64,000 bases of DNA, from assembly GCA_019044685.2 (NCBI GenBank), contig JAGTXX020000003.1, positions 124,001-188,000 on the forward strand. Reading direction: 5' to 3'. This DNA comes from Nannochloris sp. 'desiccata' (Eukaryota; Chlorophyta; Trebouxiophyceae; Chlorellales; Chlorellaceae). Positions within the stretch are counted from its first letter, which is position 1; every line of letters starts with the position of its first letter. Positions 21,955-32,456 of the stretch are shown piece after piece. The position numbers were made by a program, and so were the translations under genes. The notes under the pieces were generated by a model. That model was not told the origin of the DNA. It made no database searches and saw only the letters and a program-made list of their open reading frames with translations.

Positions 21955-22248
21955 TGTGAGAATGCGACGATCAAGAACCTAGACCAGCATTTTGGTTTTT
22001 AAAGCTAAATTAATTTATTTTTAAAGCAATGTGATCAAACATTTATATGAATAGATTGGCAAGCTGGCCTTGTTAACTACACTAATATAATTTCAAGATG
22101 AAGAAAATGATTCTATAATAGCGACTTAACAAGAGAAAATGTTCGTGTCGGTAATTCTTTGCTTTTCTTTGAGGTCCCAAAATTTGGGCTTCTTTTGGTC
22201 ACCATATCATTTTAGAATTACATTATCAATTTCTAAAAATTCGTAGAG

Positions 22249-22968
22249 ATGTCTCTCTGCGCTGCAGGGGCCATGCCTCCCATTGCTGTCGCAAACATTC
22301 CTTTCGCCAGCATCTCATGGCAAAAACCTTTTTCAAACTTTTTTTGCAACAGCTCCCACCGTAGTAGTCAAAGCCAAGCAACTAAACTCTCCAGCAAACT
22401 TCAACTTCTCCAGCGAGACACGCGCTCGCTATTTAGAGACGCTGTTCCTCAAGCAATAGACTTGGCTGCCGAGGCCGGCAATTTTGGCTCTGCTCCAACT
22501 TTAAAAACTTTAACTGGTCGGTGGAAAAAAGATAAGAACGCTAGTGATTCTATGACTGAAGCATGTGAACTTATTCAGCTCCCTTGGGTTTTAAGGCAAG
22601 CGCTCGCTATTCTCAACACTCTTGATATTGAAGACACCGATGATTATTTTAAGACTGTAATGAAAGCAGGTGGTCTGATGGACGTTGTCGAGAGATATAG
22701 CTGGAGTGGCGAGATAGTCTCTCATCCCCGTAGAGATAAACGCCGTGGGAAGCATCATGCTAGGGTGCATCGTCATGAAACTGAAGACGGAGAGCTGGCG
22801 CCGGTGATTGAAGCGACATGGGGTGAGCCTCTCGGTGGGTGGTGTAGCGATACGTTTTTATTGTCACAGGATGGGAAAACCTTGAAACAGGTGACGGAAA
22901 TGAAAATAACGGAAAGCGGAAAATCATGCAAGTATACAACCGTTTTCCATAGAGTGGAGAAGAAATAA
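22249..22968 (+). CDS. Conserved unknown protein, probably plastid-targeted
   Basis: 239 residues in one exon. The first 55 are Ala/Ser-rich with few acidic residues and look like a plastid transit peptide. The mature part contains LTGRWKKDKNASDSMTEACE, VLRQALAILNTLDIEDTDDYFKT and VVERYSWSGEIVSHPRRDKR, then a beta-rich end (WCSDTFLLSQDGKTL, YTTVFHRVEKK). The GRW start, the internal strands and the -T-V-F-x-R- end suggest a small beta-barrel resembling calycin/lipocalin-like proteins, but this is inference. It shares a 294 bp promoter gap with VPS50 and converges with the LRR cyclase. Confidence 0.75.
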   Translation: MSLCAAGAMPPIAVANIPFASISWQKPFSNFFCNSSHRSSQSQATKLSSKLQLLQRDTRSLFRDAVPQAIDLAAEAGNFGSAPTLKTLTGRWKKDKNASDSMTEACELIQLPWVLRQALAILNTLDIEDTDDYFKTVMKAGGLMDVVERYSWSGEIVSHPRRDKRRGKHHARVHRHETEDGELAPVIEATWGEPLGGWCSDTFLLSQDGKTLKQVTEMKITESGKSCKYTTVFHRVEKK

Positions 22969-23199
22969 AATTACGCTGACCTTGGCCAGCTACAATTTTC
23001 AAGCGCTATTACCTGGTTTTTATATTCTTCAATTAAATGTACCTGCGTCTCTGTTGTCTGCTATTCTTTGTTTCATGTTTGCTATTTGTTCCTGTACATC
23101 GTTGCACTATCAAGTAATAAGAAAACAAAATCATTCAGATAAATAGTATATATGGTCGTAAAACAACTATTGACAGTTAAATATCTAATTAAATATCTA

Positions 23200-26100
23200 C
23201 TAAACACCATTGATATCTCTACTTCCAGTTCGTTTCATTTTAGAAGGACTCTGCACTGGGGTTGGGTCTTTGCTACCACCACGCAATTTCCCAACCAACC
23301 ACCCAGTAGTCTTTGTCTTTGTAGGACTTGTGCCAGAAATGGCATGTGTATCAATCAAACCACCACTTCCGCTTCTCCCACTGTCGTTGCTATAAGATTT
23401 ATCTACTGAGCTACCAAAATCTCCACCGCTTTTCTTTCTACGATCTACAAAGAGCTGTGCTACCTGTTGAGCAAATTGTAAACCTTTGCTTTCCCCTGTA
23501 GCACTTTCTCCGTTGTGGCCCAAGGAGCCACCAAGGTCTTTCTGAGAAGGCAGCGTTTGGATTTTCAAGCGAGGTGTCAGTGTTGCTGCTGCTGGTGCTT
23601 GATCAACCCAACCTCCAGCGTCTTTGGAAGAAGTAGAGCGGCGGTATCCTCCTCCTCCTCCTTCAGCTCCATCTAAAATCATGCTTCCGAACGGATCTGT
23701 TGTATCTCCATCAAGAGCATTACTACTACTATTCAAACCACCGCTACCAACCTCGCCAGCACCACCACTACGTCTATTCGCCAAATCCAAGCCGTCGACT
23801 TTGAACGCAGCTTCCATTGCAAATCCTTCGTCCCAGGGGTCAATCACATCTGTTGCGGACAAGCCTGTTGGAGTCTCGATTCTAGACCCTGGACAACTCC
23901 AATCTGCAACATCTCTGAGAGAAGTGTAGGATTTAGGGACAGAAGCGTTATTTGTGCCACCACCTTGAGCACCACCATTAGCGCTCACACCACCAGTAGT
24001 AGCAGAGTTCTCGCGAGGTGTAATACCATCACCCAAGTGAAAGAAGCCTGTAGCAAGGGGAATAGGGACTGAGACAAAAGGACCACCTCCATGGGGAGAT
24101 CGAGGGGATCCAACAGCAGAGCCACCACTTTTGTTAGAACCACGGAAAAGCAAAGAGCGAGCGACCCAATTTCCAGTCGCTCCACCTCCAGAAGATGTGC
24201 CACTAATACTTGTCATAGCGCTAGAACGGACTTGAGATGGAACAACTAAAGTAGCTCCACCATCAGAGGTTTCGCTTGCAGCACGTGAAATACTACGGAA
24301 TAATCCGCTACCCCCTACATATCCCGTACCACGCTTTCCACTTGCATTCGTACCAGTCACACTCCCAGTTCTGGAAATAGAGGAGAAAATGTTTGGACGA
24401 CTACGTTGTGCAACAGCAGCAGCCGCAGGAGCAGCCATGGAAGAAGATGCAAGAGCGGTGCCAGCATGTTCGCTAGAAGCCATAGATTTATCAACAGCAA
24501 CACCATTATTACTATTATCGAGCATCTTCATAGAATTTACTCTTGCAGCAGTACTTCTTCTCGACATAGATGGTCCACTTGGCCGCACCAGCGCTGGACT
24601 TTCAGCAAAGGTGCGAGACATCAACCCTACAGGCAAGGCTTGGAATACAGAACGAAGATCTTCTAATCCTTTAATTTGGAATTGACCCAGGGGAGTCAGC
24701 TCTATCCCTTCAGGATTTAATTCATTTCCTGGCAAGATGCCAACCTCATCTCTCCAGGTGATAGGATTGAGAGGACGTAAAGTCGGCAGCTTTGCACCGT
24801 CGAATAAAACTTGCCCAGATTGTGCTAAACTCATTAAACGAGCAGCTAAATTAGGAATAGTACCAAAATTATCAGCACGACCAGTATTTAATGGCGCTTT
24901 TGAGGTAGGAATACCACACGCAATACCGATACGCACTTTGAGACCTCTCCACACGACAGCGCCACCGGCAGAGATACCACTCACAGCAATGCTGCCTAAA
25001 TCTCCACATGTGCCATCAACTCCTTTTAGAATCTCAGCACTGCCGTGGCCTTCTTGATTATCTTCTAGTCCATCGTCATGTCCATATCCAAAATCATCTT
25101 CTTCTTCTCCCTCACGCACTTCTCTGCACTCTTCCCAACTTAAAATCTCACGCGGCCAGTGAACTTCAAGCAACGAGCTTTGCAGCGCAGCAGCCCACCT
25201 CAGCGCAGATTCCAAGGATCTAAACGCAACAGTCAGCTTTCCTGGCTCTGGTTCTTTGCATTCATACCCGTCGTGTGTTCGCAATAGCAGTCTCGCCGCA
25301 CGCACAGCACGAGCTAATGCAACATTATACGCTGTAATAATACGAATAATGGTGGCATCAGTTAAACCAGCGCCTGCAGCTTCAGCAGCAGCCACAGCAT
25401 CAGGTTTAACAACACGCACTTGAGCAATGGCGACGTCGGTGGCAGCAGAAGGGGCATCGCGGTACCCAGGTTCCACCATTTGACCCTTTTGAGGTGGTGG
25501 GAAGGACCTCTTTGCGAGTACCTGTGGCATCACTTCCATCAGCATAGTCGGTCCAGGCAGTACGGGGTCAGTCAACGCATGTGTGCCTAACGAAATCACC
25601 TGCGGTTGACCAGGAAGTTGATCTTGTACCGCTTTCCACGCAGGTTCACTCAGGACAACTTGACCACCGTGTGCAACTTCACTCAAAACTCGAGCAGCTT
25701 CTTCAGCAGGTCCCAGATAATCAGCGAAATGTGTATCAGCACCATCAGGGGATGCACAGGGGCGAGGAACAGGTCTGGTGCTGTAATCATTGCTTTCATG
25801 GATAGCCATAGCAATACGGGGCCCATTAAAAAGCACTTTCCCATCGGGAGCTCTTTCCTCTTCCCCACAATAATCTCCACACTCTGCTGCTGGCCAAGGG
25901 CAGTACATCAACAGCACTTGAGCTGTGTGGCAGAAGCGGACTGCATCGACTGTAGAGCCAAAGGCAACTAAATAGCACCCTTGAGATTCACTCATTCTGA
26001 AAATAAAACCAGAATATTGCATTGCACTGGCTGCAAGGACATTGTAAAGACGAGAGTGGAGACCTTGAGAAATGCCCGTATCAGCGTCAGCACCAGGGCA

Positions 26101-28827
26101 GCATTCAAGAGCTGTATAGAAGACAAGGAAGCAAAAGAAAAGAAGTAGCACAAAATGTGATTTTGTTGAGTAAAAAAGAAAGTGGTGGGCGGAAGAAAAG
26201 CGAAAAAAACCAAAATCCTTCTATAAAAATACCTTACCTAATCTACAAGATACGAAGACCAGATCTCCTTTTGAAGATCTTGGTGTGGGCGCACCTACAA
26301 TAGACAACCCACCACCATCTTCAATCATCTCAACCCCCTGCAGCGCCACTGCACCACCTTCACCACCACCTCCTTGCCCACCCAAACCAAGAGAATAAGA
26401 ACTTCTATACAACGGCTTTCCAAGTAACCTCGTCACTTGATATACCCAAATACCTTCATGAAAACTCGGAAATTTAAAGCATCCCAGTTGCTCTACTACG
26501 GGAAATGCAGCAGCAGGCATAGCACCACGCAACCTCTCCCAGACATCATGCGTCAGCAGCACTTGCCCACCTTTCCCCGCTTCACACAACTCGCGTGTAA
26601 TTTGAAACGCGGGGCCAGTAAATACTCTGTGTTTTGTTAAAGCGTGTATATGTTGCACTACAGAGCCTTCTTCAGCCCAATGGATGCCCATTCTTACACG
26701 GGGTCCTCTATACGCCCAGCTGCCAGCATCGTCTGGCGCTTTCACCTCTTTACATTCTGGTAGCTTCAGCACTTCTCGTGGCCATTCTACTTCCATCATT
26801 TGATATTGCACCTCCATACAAAAATGTACTGCAGTGGATACGTCTTTAAATGCCACATGAAAGGCATCTCCCTCAGTATTGATTTCATAGCCACCGTACA
26901 CAGCAATCAAATCTCTGAGTAGCGCATCGTGTGCTTCTTGGACCCATTCGTAGGCGCTTGGAGCTGCAGCTGCGATTTTTGTCGAGCCTTCTAGGTCAGT
27001 AATAACAAAAGCTACGTTTTTAAGCTTTCTTAACTCGTCAAGCGGATCTGCCTTGTCGGCGGTACCAACTCGCTCTACTAAAGAATTAAGCATAGTTCTA
27101 AAATTGCGCATTTGACCCCGGTATTTCCTACTTTTTTGCTGTCTTCGACGATATCTCTCTCTAGCAAAATAAAACGTCAAAACTGCAACAGCAGCAGCGA
27201 CTGCACCAACGAGAGTCGCAACGACAACAACAACTTTGCTCACAGCAAGACCTTCAATATTGTTATTTACTACAAGCGCTTCACCAGGATTCATCACCGC
27301 AACAGGTGGGCCATCTCTATATGTCTCTTTTCCAGCTCCATTCGTCGCGTACACCCGTACGAAATACGATTTTCCAGCATTAAGATTCAATTTTGTTATA
27401 TACTCACCCCTGCTATTGATGTCTTTAGTTTTAATTTTCCCAGTTTGAGCATCTCCAGTGTAATCTACAGCCCCGTCACCGCCGCTGGTATCTCTGCGGG
27501 GGACATATTCAAATACCTGGTAGGAGTATTGCCTAATACCAGACTCAGGATCCTCAAAAGGGTCCCAAGAGACTCCAATGCCGTAGGTGTCGGTCTGTGC
27601 TAAAGCATTAGAAAAATATTGACTTGAATAGACAGCAGAGCCTGGGGGAAGCTCTGGAGGGGTGTTATCAACCGAAACAGGGTCAGAAATGACTTGCACC
27701 GCATTTAGTGGACCGGCAGCATTGGTTCCGCGGACGGTGACATAGTACTGGCCGCCTTGGCGCAAGGCGACGCCTTCTGGAAGTGCACCGTCTGCTATAT
27801 GGACAGTTTGAGTGATGATACTAGGTTTAGTTGCATCTCCAGAGATGGTTTCATCCCATAACTCTGCAGTTTGTGTCACATTACGACCAGTGAAAACTTG
27901 CCAATCTGAAACATCGCCTGCTCCCGGCTGTGTACCTAGTCTCCAAGTATAACCAGCAGGCATCCCACCTTCGTACGTACGGAAATCTGGGAAAGAAAAC
28001 GTTATATTTGTCGAATCTGTCCAGAAATTTGAATCTGGAGTCTGTACCCAGCAGGCATCTTCATTTCTTCGACATGTCGGGGGCGCCACGCCACAGTAGC
28101 CACCTTGGCCTAGATCTCGATCCCCTACAGTATCGACCAGAGAGGTGCCTTCAAATGAAGTTAGTCTATCGTAGAGACAATCTGGTAGCTCATCACATAA
28201 ACCGGGATTGAAACGGACATCAAATGCCCAGTAGGCGCCATAACACCAATCGATTGGGACGGGGCCAGAAAGCTGATTTCGTTCTAAAAATACGTATTTA
28301 AGCCGTTTAAATCTAGAAAAAAAAATAGGTAATGGGCCTGTAATATTATTCTCAGCTAAAACAAGTTGTTCTAAGTTGGTCAGATAAGTCCATTGCCAAG
28401 GAATGGGGCCAGTGAGGTTGTTATTTTTCAAATTCAAAATCCTCAAAGCTGACAAATCACCGAGAGATGCTGACAAATTGCCTTGTAGCACATTCCATTG
28501 TCGTATTCTCACATCGCCTAAATTTAATTGAAGAACACGTGAATAGTCACTGGTATTATACATTGGTGTACATGCTGGGATACGATTCCCTGCTTCATCT
28601 TCGTATTCGGTAAGACATGTACACAAGACACCACGCCATTGGTCGATGCAAGGGTCGGTGTACTCATCCCATCCTGCCAGCATGAGACCATTATCTATAA
28701 CTGACGCTTTGAATGCGAGTAAAGCGGCTTTATCACGAGGTTCAGTCATTGCAAAGGCTGAAGAGAGAAAAGTGAGAAGAAGGAGAACCACCGATGGAGT
28801 GGCGGGTGACAATTTTTGTGCCACCAT
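23200..28827 (-). CDS. LRR receptor-type nucleotide cyclase with three tandem cyclase-homology domains (two exons)
   Basis: Exon 1 is 26238-28827 and exon 2 is 23200-26111; intron TTAG|GTAAGG ... TATACAG|, 126 nt, phase 1; 1833 residues. Order: signal peptide (VVLLLLTFLSSAFA), LRR N-cap with paired Cys and CIDQWRGVLC, about four LRRs (LRILNLKNNNLTGPIP), a Cys-rich spacer, a fibronectin-III-like segment, one membrane span (VVVVVATLVGAVAAAVAVLT), then three class III cyclase-homology domains. CHD1 (about 600-800) has TDLEGST and NTEGDAF. CHD2 (about 850-1055) starts across the intron. CHD3 (about 1090-1370) has DNFGTIPNLAAR. A Gly/Ser-rich tail follows. The joint makes LVFVSCRL|ALECC, completing the first strand of CHD2, so the two frames are one gene. 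It would make cAMP or cGMP in response to an extracellular ligand. LRR-cyclases are known in trebouxiophyte algae; the ligand is unknown. Confidence 0.85.
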
Positions 28828-29364
28828 TGTGCTTCCAACACTCTTGTTCCCTGTTTTCCGTCTGGAGCGCGAACAGATAATATGATATATGTTTAGTACT
28901 AATTAAGAGGCAACGATTGAATAAAAGAGGCTGCAATTTGAGGTAATACTGGCCCAACAGCTCTACTGCATTGCTGGATGCAATTCAACCGTGTGAACCT
29001 CAATGAAGAGGAAGTTTGCTTGTCTGTACTCACCCACAGCAATTAGATAATTATTGTTAAACTCAACGCACTTCAGTTAGCCTAGTGGGCTGTGGTTTCA
29101 ACTTCTTAGTTATAAAACGACATGAATTCTTGTTTCAAAGTGAGCATAGCTAAGTAATTTAGCGGGCATGCAGCCTCAAAACTTCATTAATTATTATTGT
29201 AAAAGTCACCAGTAGATTTATAAATGGAATTAAGGAGACAGGTAAGGCTCTTTATACAACACTGTTGTAAATGGCATTTATGCAAAGCACGATACATAAG
29301 ATGCGGCATTTCTCTCTGAAGAGTTATTATTTTTACTCTGTTCAACTTCAAATCCATCATCGCA
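28828..29364. promoter_or_regulatory. Divergent intergenic region (LRR cyclase / lumenal TPR protein)
   Basis: 537 bp between two divergent starts. AT-rich. No RNA gene, repeat or frame with coding character was recognised; it presumably holds both promoters. Confidence 0.5.
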
Positions 29365-30585
29365 ATGTATACGCATATGATGATCACTCAAGGAACGGGG
29401 AGTAGTGTTGTCCATATTAACAACCACCATGGTAGACATGCGAGATCCACCACCTGTCTTTATGCCCTCCCACAAGCTAAAAACATTGAAAAGCATGAGA
29501 TTTCTGTACCTATCTTACCACTAGAATCTTATCATACGCATCAATCACGCAGAAGTATCCTTTTCACGGCCATCACTTCTGTGGCCATGGCGACCGCGAC
29601 AACAGCCCTGACCGCCCTCTCCCCAGCTCTCCTAGCCAGTGCCGATGCCAGTACAACTGACGCTGCCATGTATTTAGAACGCATTGCCGCAGAAGCGTAT
29701 TCGAAACGCGATTTCACTGAGGCTGTAGAAGCACTCAATCGGCTTGTTGCCTTGGATCCTACTTCTCCGCGCCTTTTAGAAATGAGAGCCATGGCACATG
29801 TAGATGGAAAGAAGTTCAGCGAAGCTGTCAAAGACTTTGATGACTGTCTACGATTGGTAGATACTAGTGCAGATAATGGCAAAAACGTAGATACATTAGA
29901 TAGGGCAAGAATTCTTAGTGGGCGGGCATTGGCATTAGAAGGTTTGGGCGATTGGGTCGGCGCTTTAAAAGACTACGATGCTGCACTCCGTATAGCTCAA
30001 AAGCTCGGTGCAGACCCAGATCCATATATTTTAAACTCTCGCGGAAATTGCCACGCATCACTAGGTGAGTGGAAGGCAGCACGAGAGGATTATCTACTTA
30101 GTGCGAATGGTTTTCAATCCGCTCGGAGAGAAGACCGAGTGGCTGGAAGACTACAACAACGCCTTGATGGTGCTGTGTTTGCCTTCTCAAACGCTGCTTT
30201 AATGCTTGCACAGTTAGGTGATGATGACGGGGCGACAAAAGAGATGCAAAGTATAGCGAGAAGAGCTCCAGGTAGTGCAGACATGAGGGCAGCATTAGCC
30301 GCACAGTTGTACAATGCTGGGCAGGAGGGCGAGGCAGAGTCCGAATGGAACTTTGCATGCAGTAATATAACTGTTGGGTGTACAAAGTACCAAGATGTGG
30401 AGTGGTTGAGTACGATACGGAGATGGCCTCCGGTGATGGTAGAAAGATTGCAAGCTTTCTTAAAATTAAGAAGAAATACCGGTAGTGACGCACGTAGTTT
30501 TGGTGGTGGCATTGAATGTCACCATGATGGTGGGAAGAGTGAACCTAGTACACCCAGCAGGAGATATTCCGGCTTTTCTGAATAA
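29365..30585 (+). CDS. Thylakoid-lumen TPR protein
   Basis: 406 residues in one exon. The N-terminus is a Ser/Thr/His-rich transit region followed by HQSRRSILFTAITSVAMATA and an Ala-rich core ending LLASADAS: a twin-arginine lumenal signal at about residues 60-95. Residues about 100-340 hold four to five TPR units (YLERIAAEAYSKRDFTEAVE, LLEMRAMAHVDGKKFSEAV, GDWVGALKDYDAALRIAQK, ILNSRGNCHASLGEWKAAR, ALMLAQLGDDDGATKEM). The segment YQDVEWLSTIRRWPPVMVER near 355-375 is a conserved C-terminal signature I recall from plant and cyanobacterial lumenal/plastid TPR proteins. A role in photosystem assembly is plausible, not shown. Confidence 0.85.
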   Translation: MYTHMMITQGTGSSVVHINNHHGRHARSTTCLYALPQAKNIEKHEISVPILPLESYHTHQSRRSILFTAITSVAMATATTALTALSPALLASADASTTDAAMYLERIAAEAYSKRDFTEAVEALNRLVALDPTSPRLLEMRAMAHVDGKKFSEAVKDFDDCLRLVDTSADNGKNVDTLDRARILSGRALALEGLGDWVGALKDYDAALRIAQKLGADPDPYILNSRGNCHASLGEWKAAREDYLLSANGFQSARREDRVAGRLQQRLDGAVFAFSNAALMLAQLGDDDGATKEMQSIARRAPGSADMRAALAAQLYNAGQEGEAESEWNFACSNITVGCTKYQDVEWLSTIRRWPPVMVERLQAFLKLRRNTGSDARSFGGGIECHHDGGKSEPSTPSRRYSGFSE

Positions 30586-32456
30586 ATAGTAAGATAGAAA
30601 AACTTTGATATTTGAATTAAATATAAACCGATAGAGGTTTTGCCATTGAATAAGCTAATAAGCACTCTGTAGGACGAATATTGATGGAAAGACTAAATTA
30701 TTATGAATCAAACTAGAATGCAGATTTCTTTCGCAGATACTTGGCTGAAGTGTTTATAGAAGTACAATGTAAGGTTACATGAGAGATTCACGATGAAGTT
30801 ATTTTAAATAGATGCAAGAATGCAGTAGAAACAGGGGCGCCGGCGCCAATTGCTTTTTCAGCAGCGGATATGTTGGGAAGCGTCACGGTGCCGCTTCTTT
30901 TGCAGCAGCTTGCAGCCTTATGACGTCTTTTACCCAACCGTTGCATCGCACATTTTATACATTTCAAGTAATGGGTTACTGTTCAAGTTAGGTTGAAAGA
31001 GCGCTAAAAGGGAGAGACTTCGGCGGCATAGCCTCTCCATCTTCCGTAGGCGGGGCACCGGTCTTCCAGTTCCTGTTTTTCCCGCCGAGGCTACATATTC
31101 CACAGAACGCGCAGCGCGTCATATTACCAAACGTCGCATCGCATATTGTAGTCCACCTCGACAGCAGTAGCTCCGCAATGCTCCACGAAGACGCGTAGAT
31201 TAGATCAGGCCAAATGCAAATTTGGTGACTCTTCGCTGACAGAAACTTCTTGCTTGCGTTTCATCGTAGCGGGAGCAGTTTGTCTATCTCTTCGCGTTAC
31301 CGCAGGCATGGTCTCTGCTCCACACTACGGTTCAACCTGCAGTTTAATACAAGAAGAATAATCAGATGATTGATTATTTGACATCAATTTTTCCCTACGG
31401 TGCTTTGGACCGCCCCTTACCCTCTACAGTATTCTTACACTGTGCAGGCACACGGTAACGTTGAGACATTTAGAAAATACCTGCCTCCGGATACTTGGGG
31501 CCCGGTCAACTCAATTTCGAGCAAGATCAGATGGAGTGCGTGCGCGTCTTCTGCAGTCTTTTGGCCGTGCTCTCCGCTGTAGAGTGTCGAAAGAAGATTT
31601 GTGATGCTATTTTACAGGGCCGCGCAGGAATGTATGGGAACTTTTGCCTTTCTCGGCTGATTTTCACCGTCCGAGAAAAAAATGGCGGGCTTACTATTTC
31701 TGACAGTATGAAATGCGGCAGGAGAAACAGTTTTAGCTTTCTCAGGAAACGCTAGGAAACTAGAGTTTCCTGCCACAATTATCTTTTCCTCCACAAAAGA
31801 AAAAGGGGAAACGCTATTTCGCGCGGGGAAACGGCACCAGACGACCTTGCTGTTTCCCAAGATTCACAAGCTGCTGGATCGTGACCGTAAATCATAAAGA
31901 CAAAAGGCGGGATGCTCGTCCCCGCAGACCCCCACGGACCCATTAGATACTTTATATACGCGCAGTGGCTCCATCGGGCCTGGCATAGACCCTGACAGCG
32001 AGAATTTTCCGGCTGGCAGCAGGGGCAGCTGCCAACGATCATGATCACAGCGTGGCTATTTGGAAACAGTGAGAAACGCACTAGGAAACGGGAGGAAGCA
32101 TTCCTTTAAAACTTCTGGAAAGCACAACAGACCCTTGGCAAACGGGCGATGCTCTCAGACCAACTTATGGCCGTAAACTTTGGCAGCAGCGGTGGCGGTA
32201 GCAGTGGTGCAATTTTTTTCTTTCCAATTATCACGCTGCGTGTAATCATAATTTGACCTAATAACAGTGGTATTTTACATTTTATATATGTACACATGCA
32301 GAATTTAAAAACGAAATGCAAATGAAAATAGAAAATTAGTTTTTTTATTAATACAAAATGCATGAAGCGGTAAAAGCTGAGCTTTCCAGCCTTATAAAAA
32401 TAAATTCAGCTGTGTATTGGCAGAGGAATGCAGTGCAAACTAACTGCGCCGTAAAT
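30586..32456. other. 1.87 kb gene-free region with GC-rich and repeat-rich patches
   Basis: Lies between the 3' ends of the lumenal TPR gene (+) and the P-loop ATPase gene (-). Only short chance frames. Visible structures: ATGTAA-GG-TTACAT at 30767-30780 (TGTAA on both strands), the 12 bp palindrome GGCGCCGGCGCC at 30836-30847, a nested stem at 31029-31093, and a cluster of GGAAAC boxes on either strand from 31743 to about 32085. No snRNA, SRP RNA, tRNA or RNase P signature was recognised. Confidence 0.6.
31029..31093. other. Candidate structured RNA or cruciform element
   Basis: Outer arms TAGCCTC (31029-31035) and GAGGCTA (31087-31093) pair perfectly. Inner arms GGCGGG (31049-31054) and CCCGCC (31081-31086) also pair perfectly, and the 3' arms are directly adjacent, so the two helices would stack with a 13 nt 5' bulge and a 26 nt apical loop. 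Function unknown. No known RNA family was recognised. Confidence 0.35.

Noticed and set aside
23200..26151. Separate cyclase gene starting at 26151
   Set aside because: Its first 13 residues come from the intron; the splice to the LRR frame restores the CHD2 start, so it is the second exon.
31400..32081. Several 60-100 residue frames in the 30.6-32.4 kb region
   Set aside because: Overlap each other on both strands, no domain or splice structure, best explained as chance frames.
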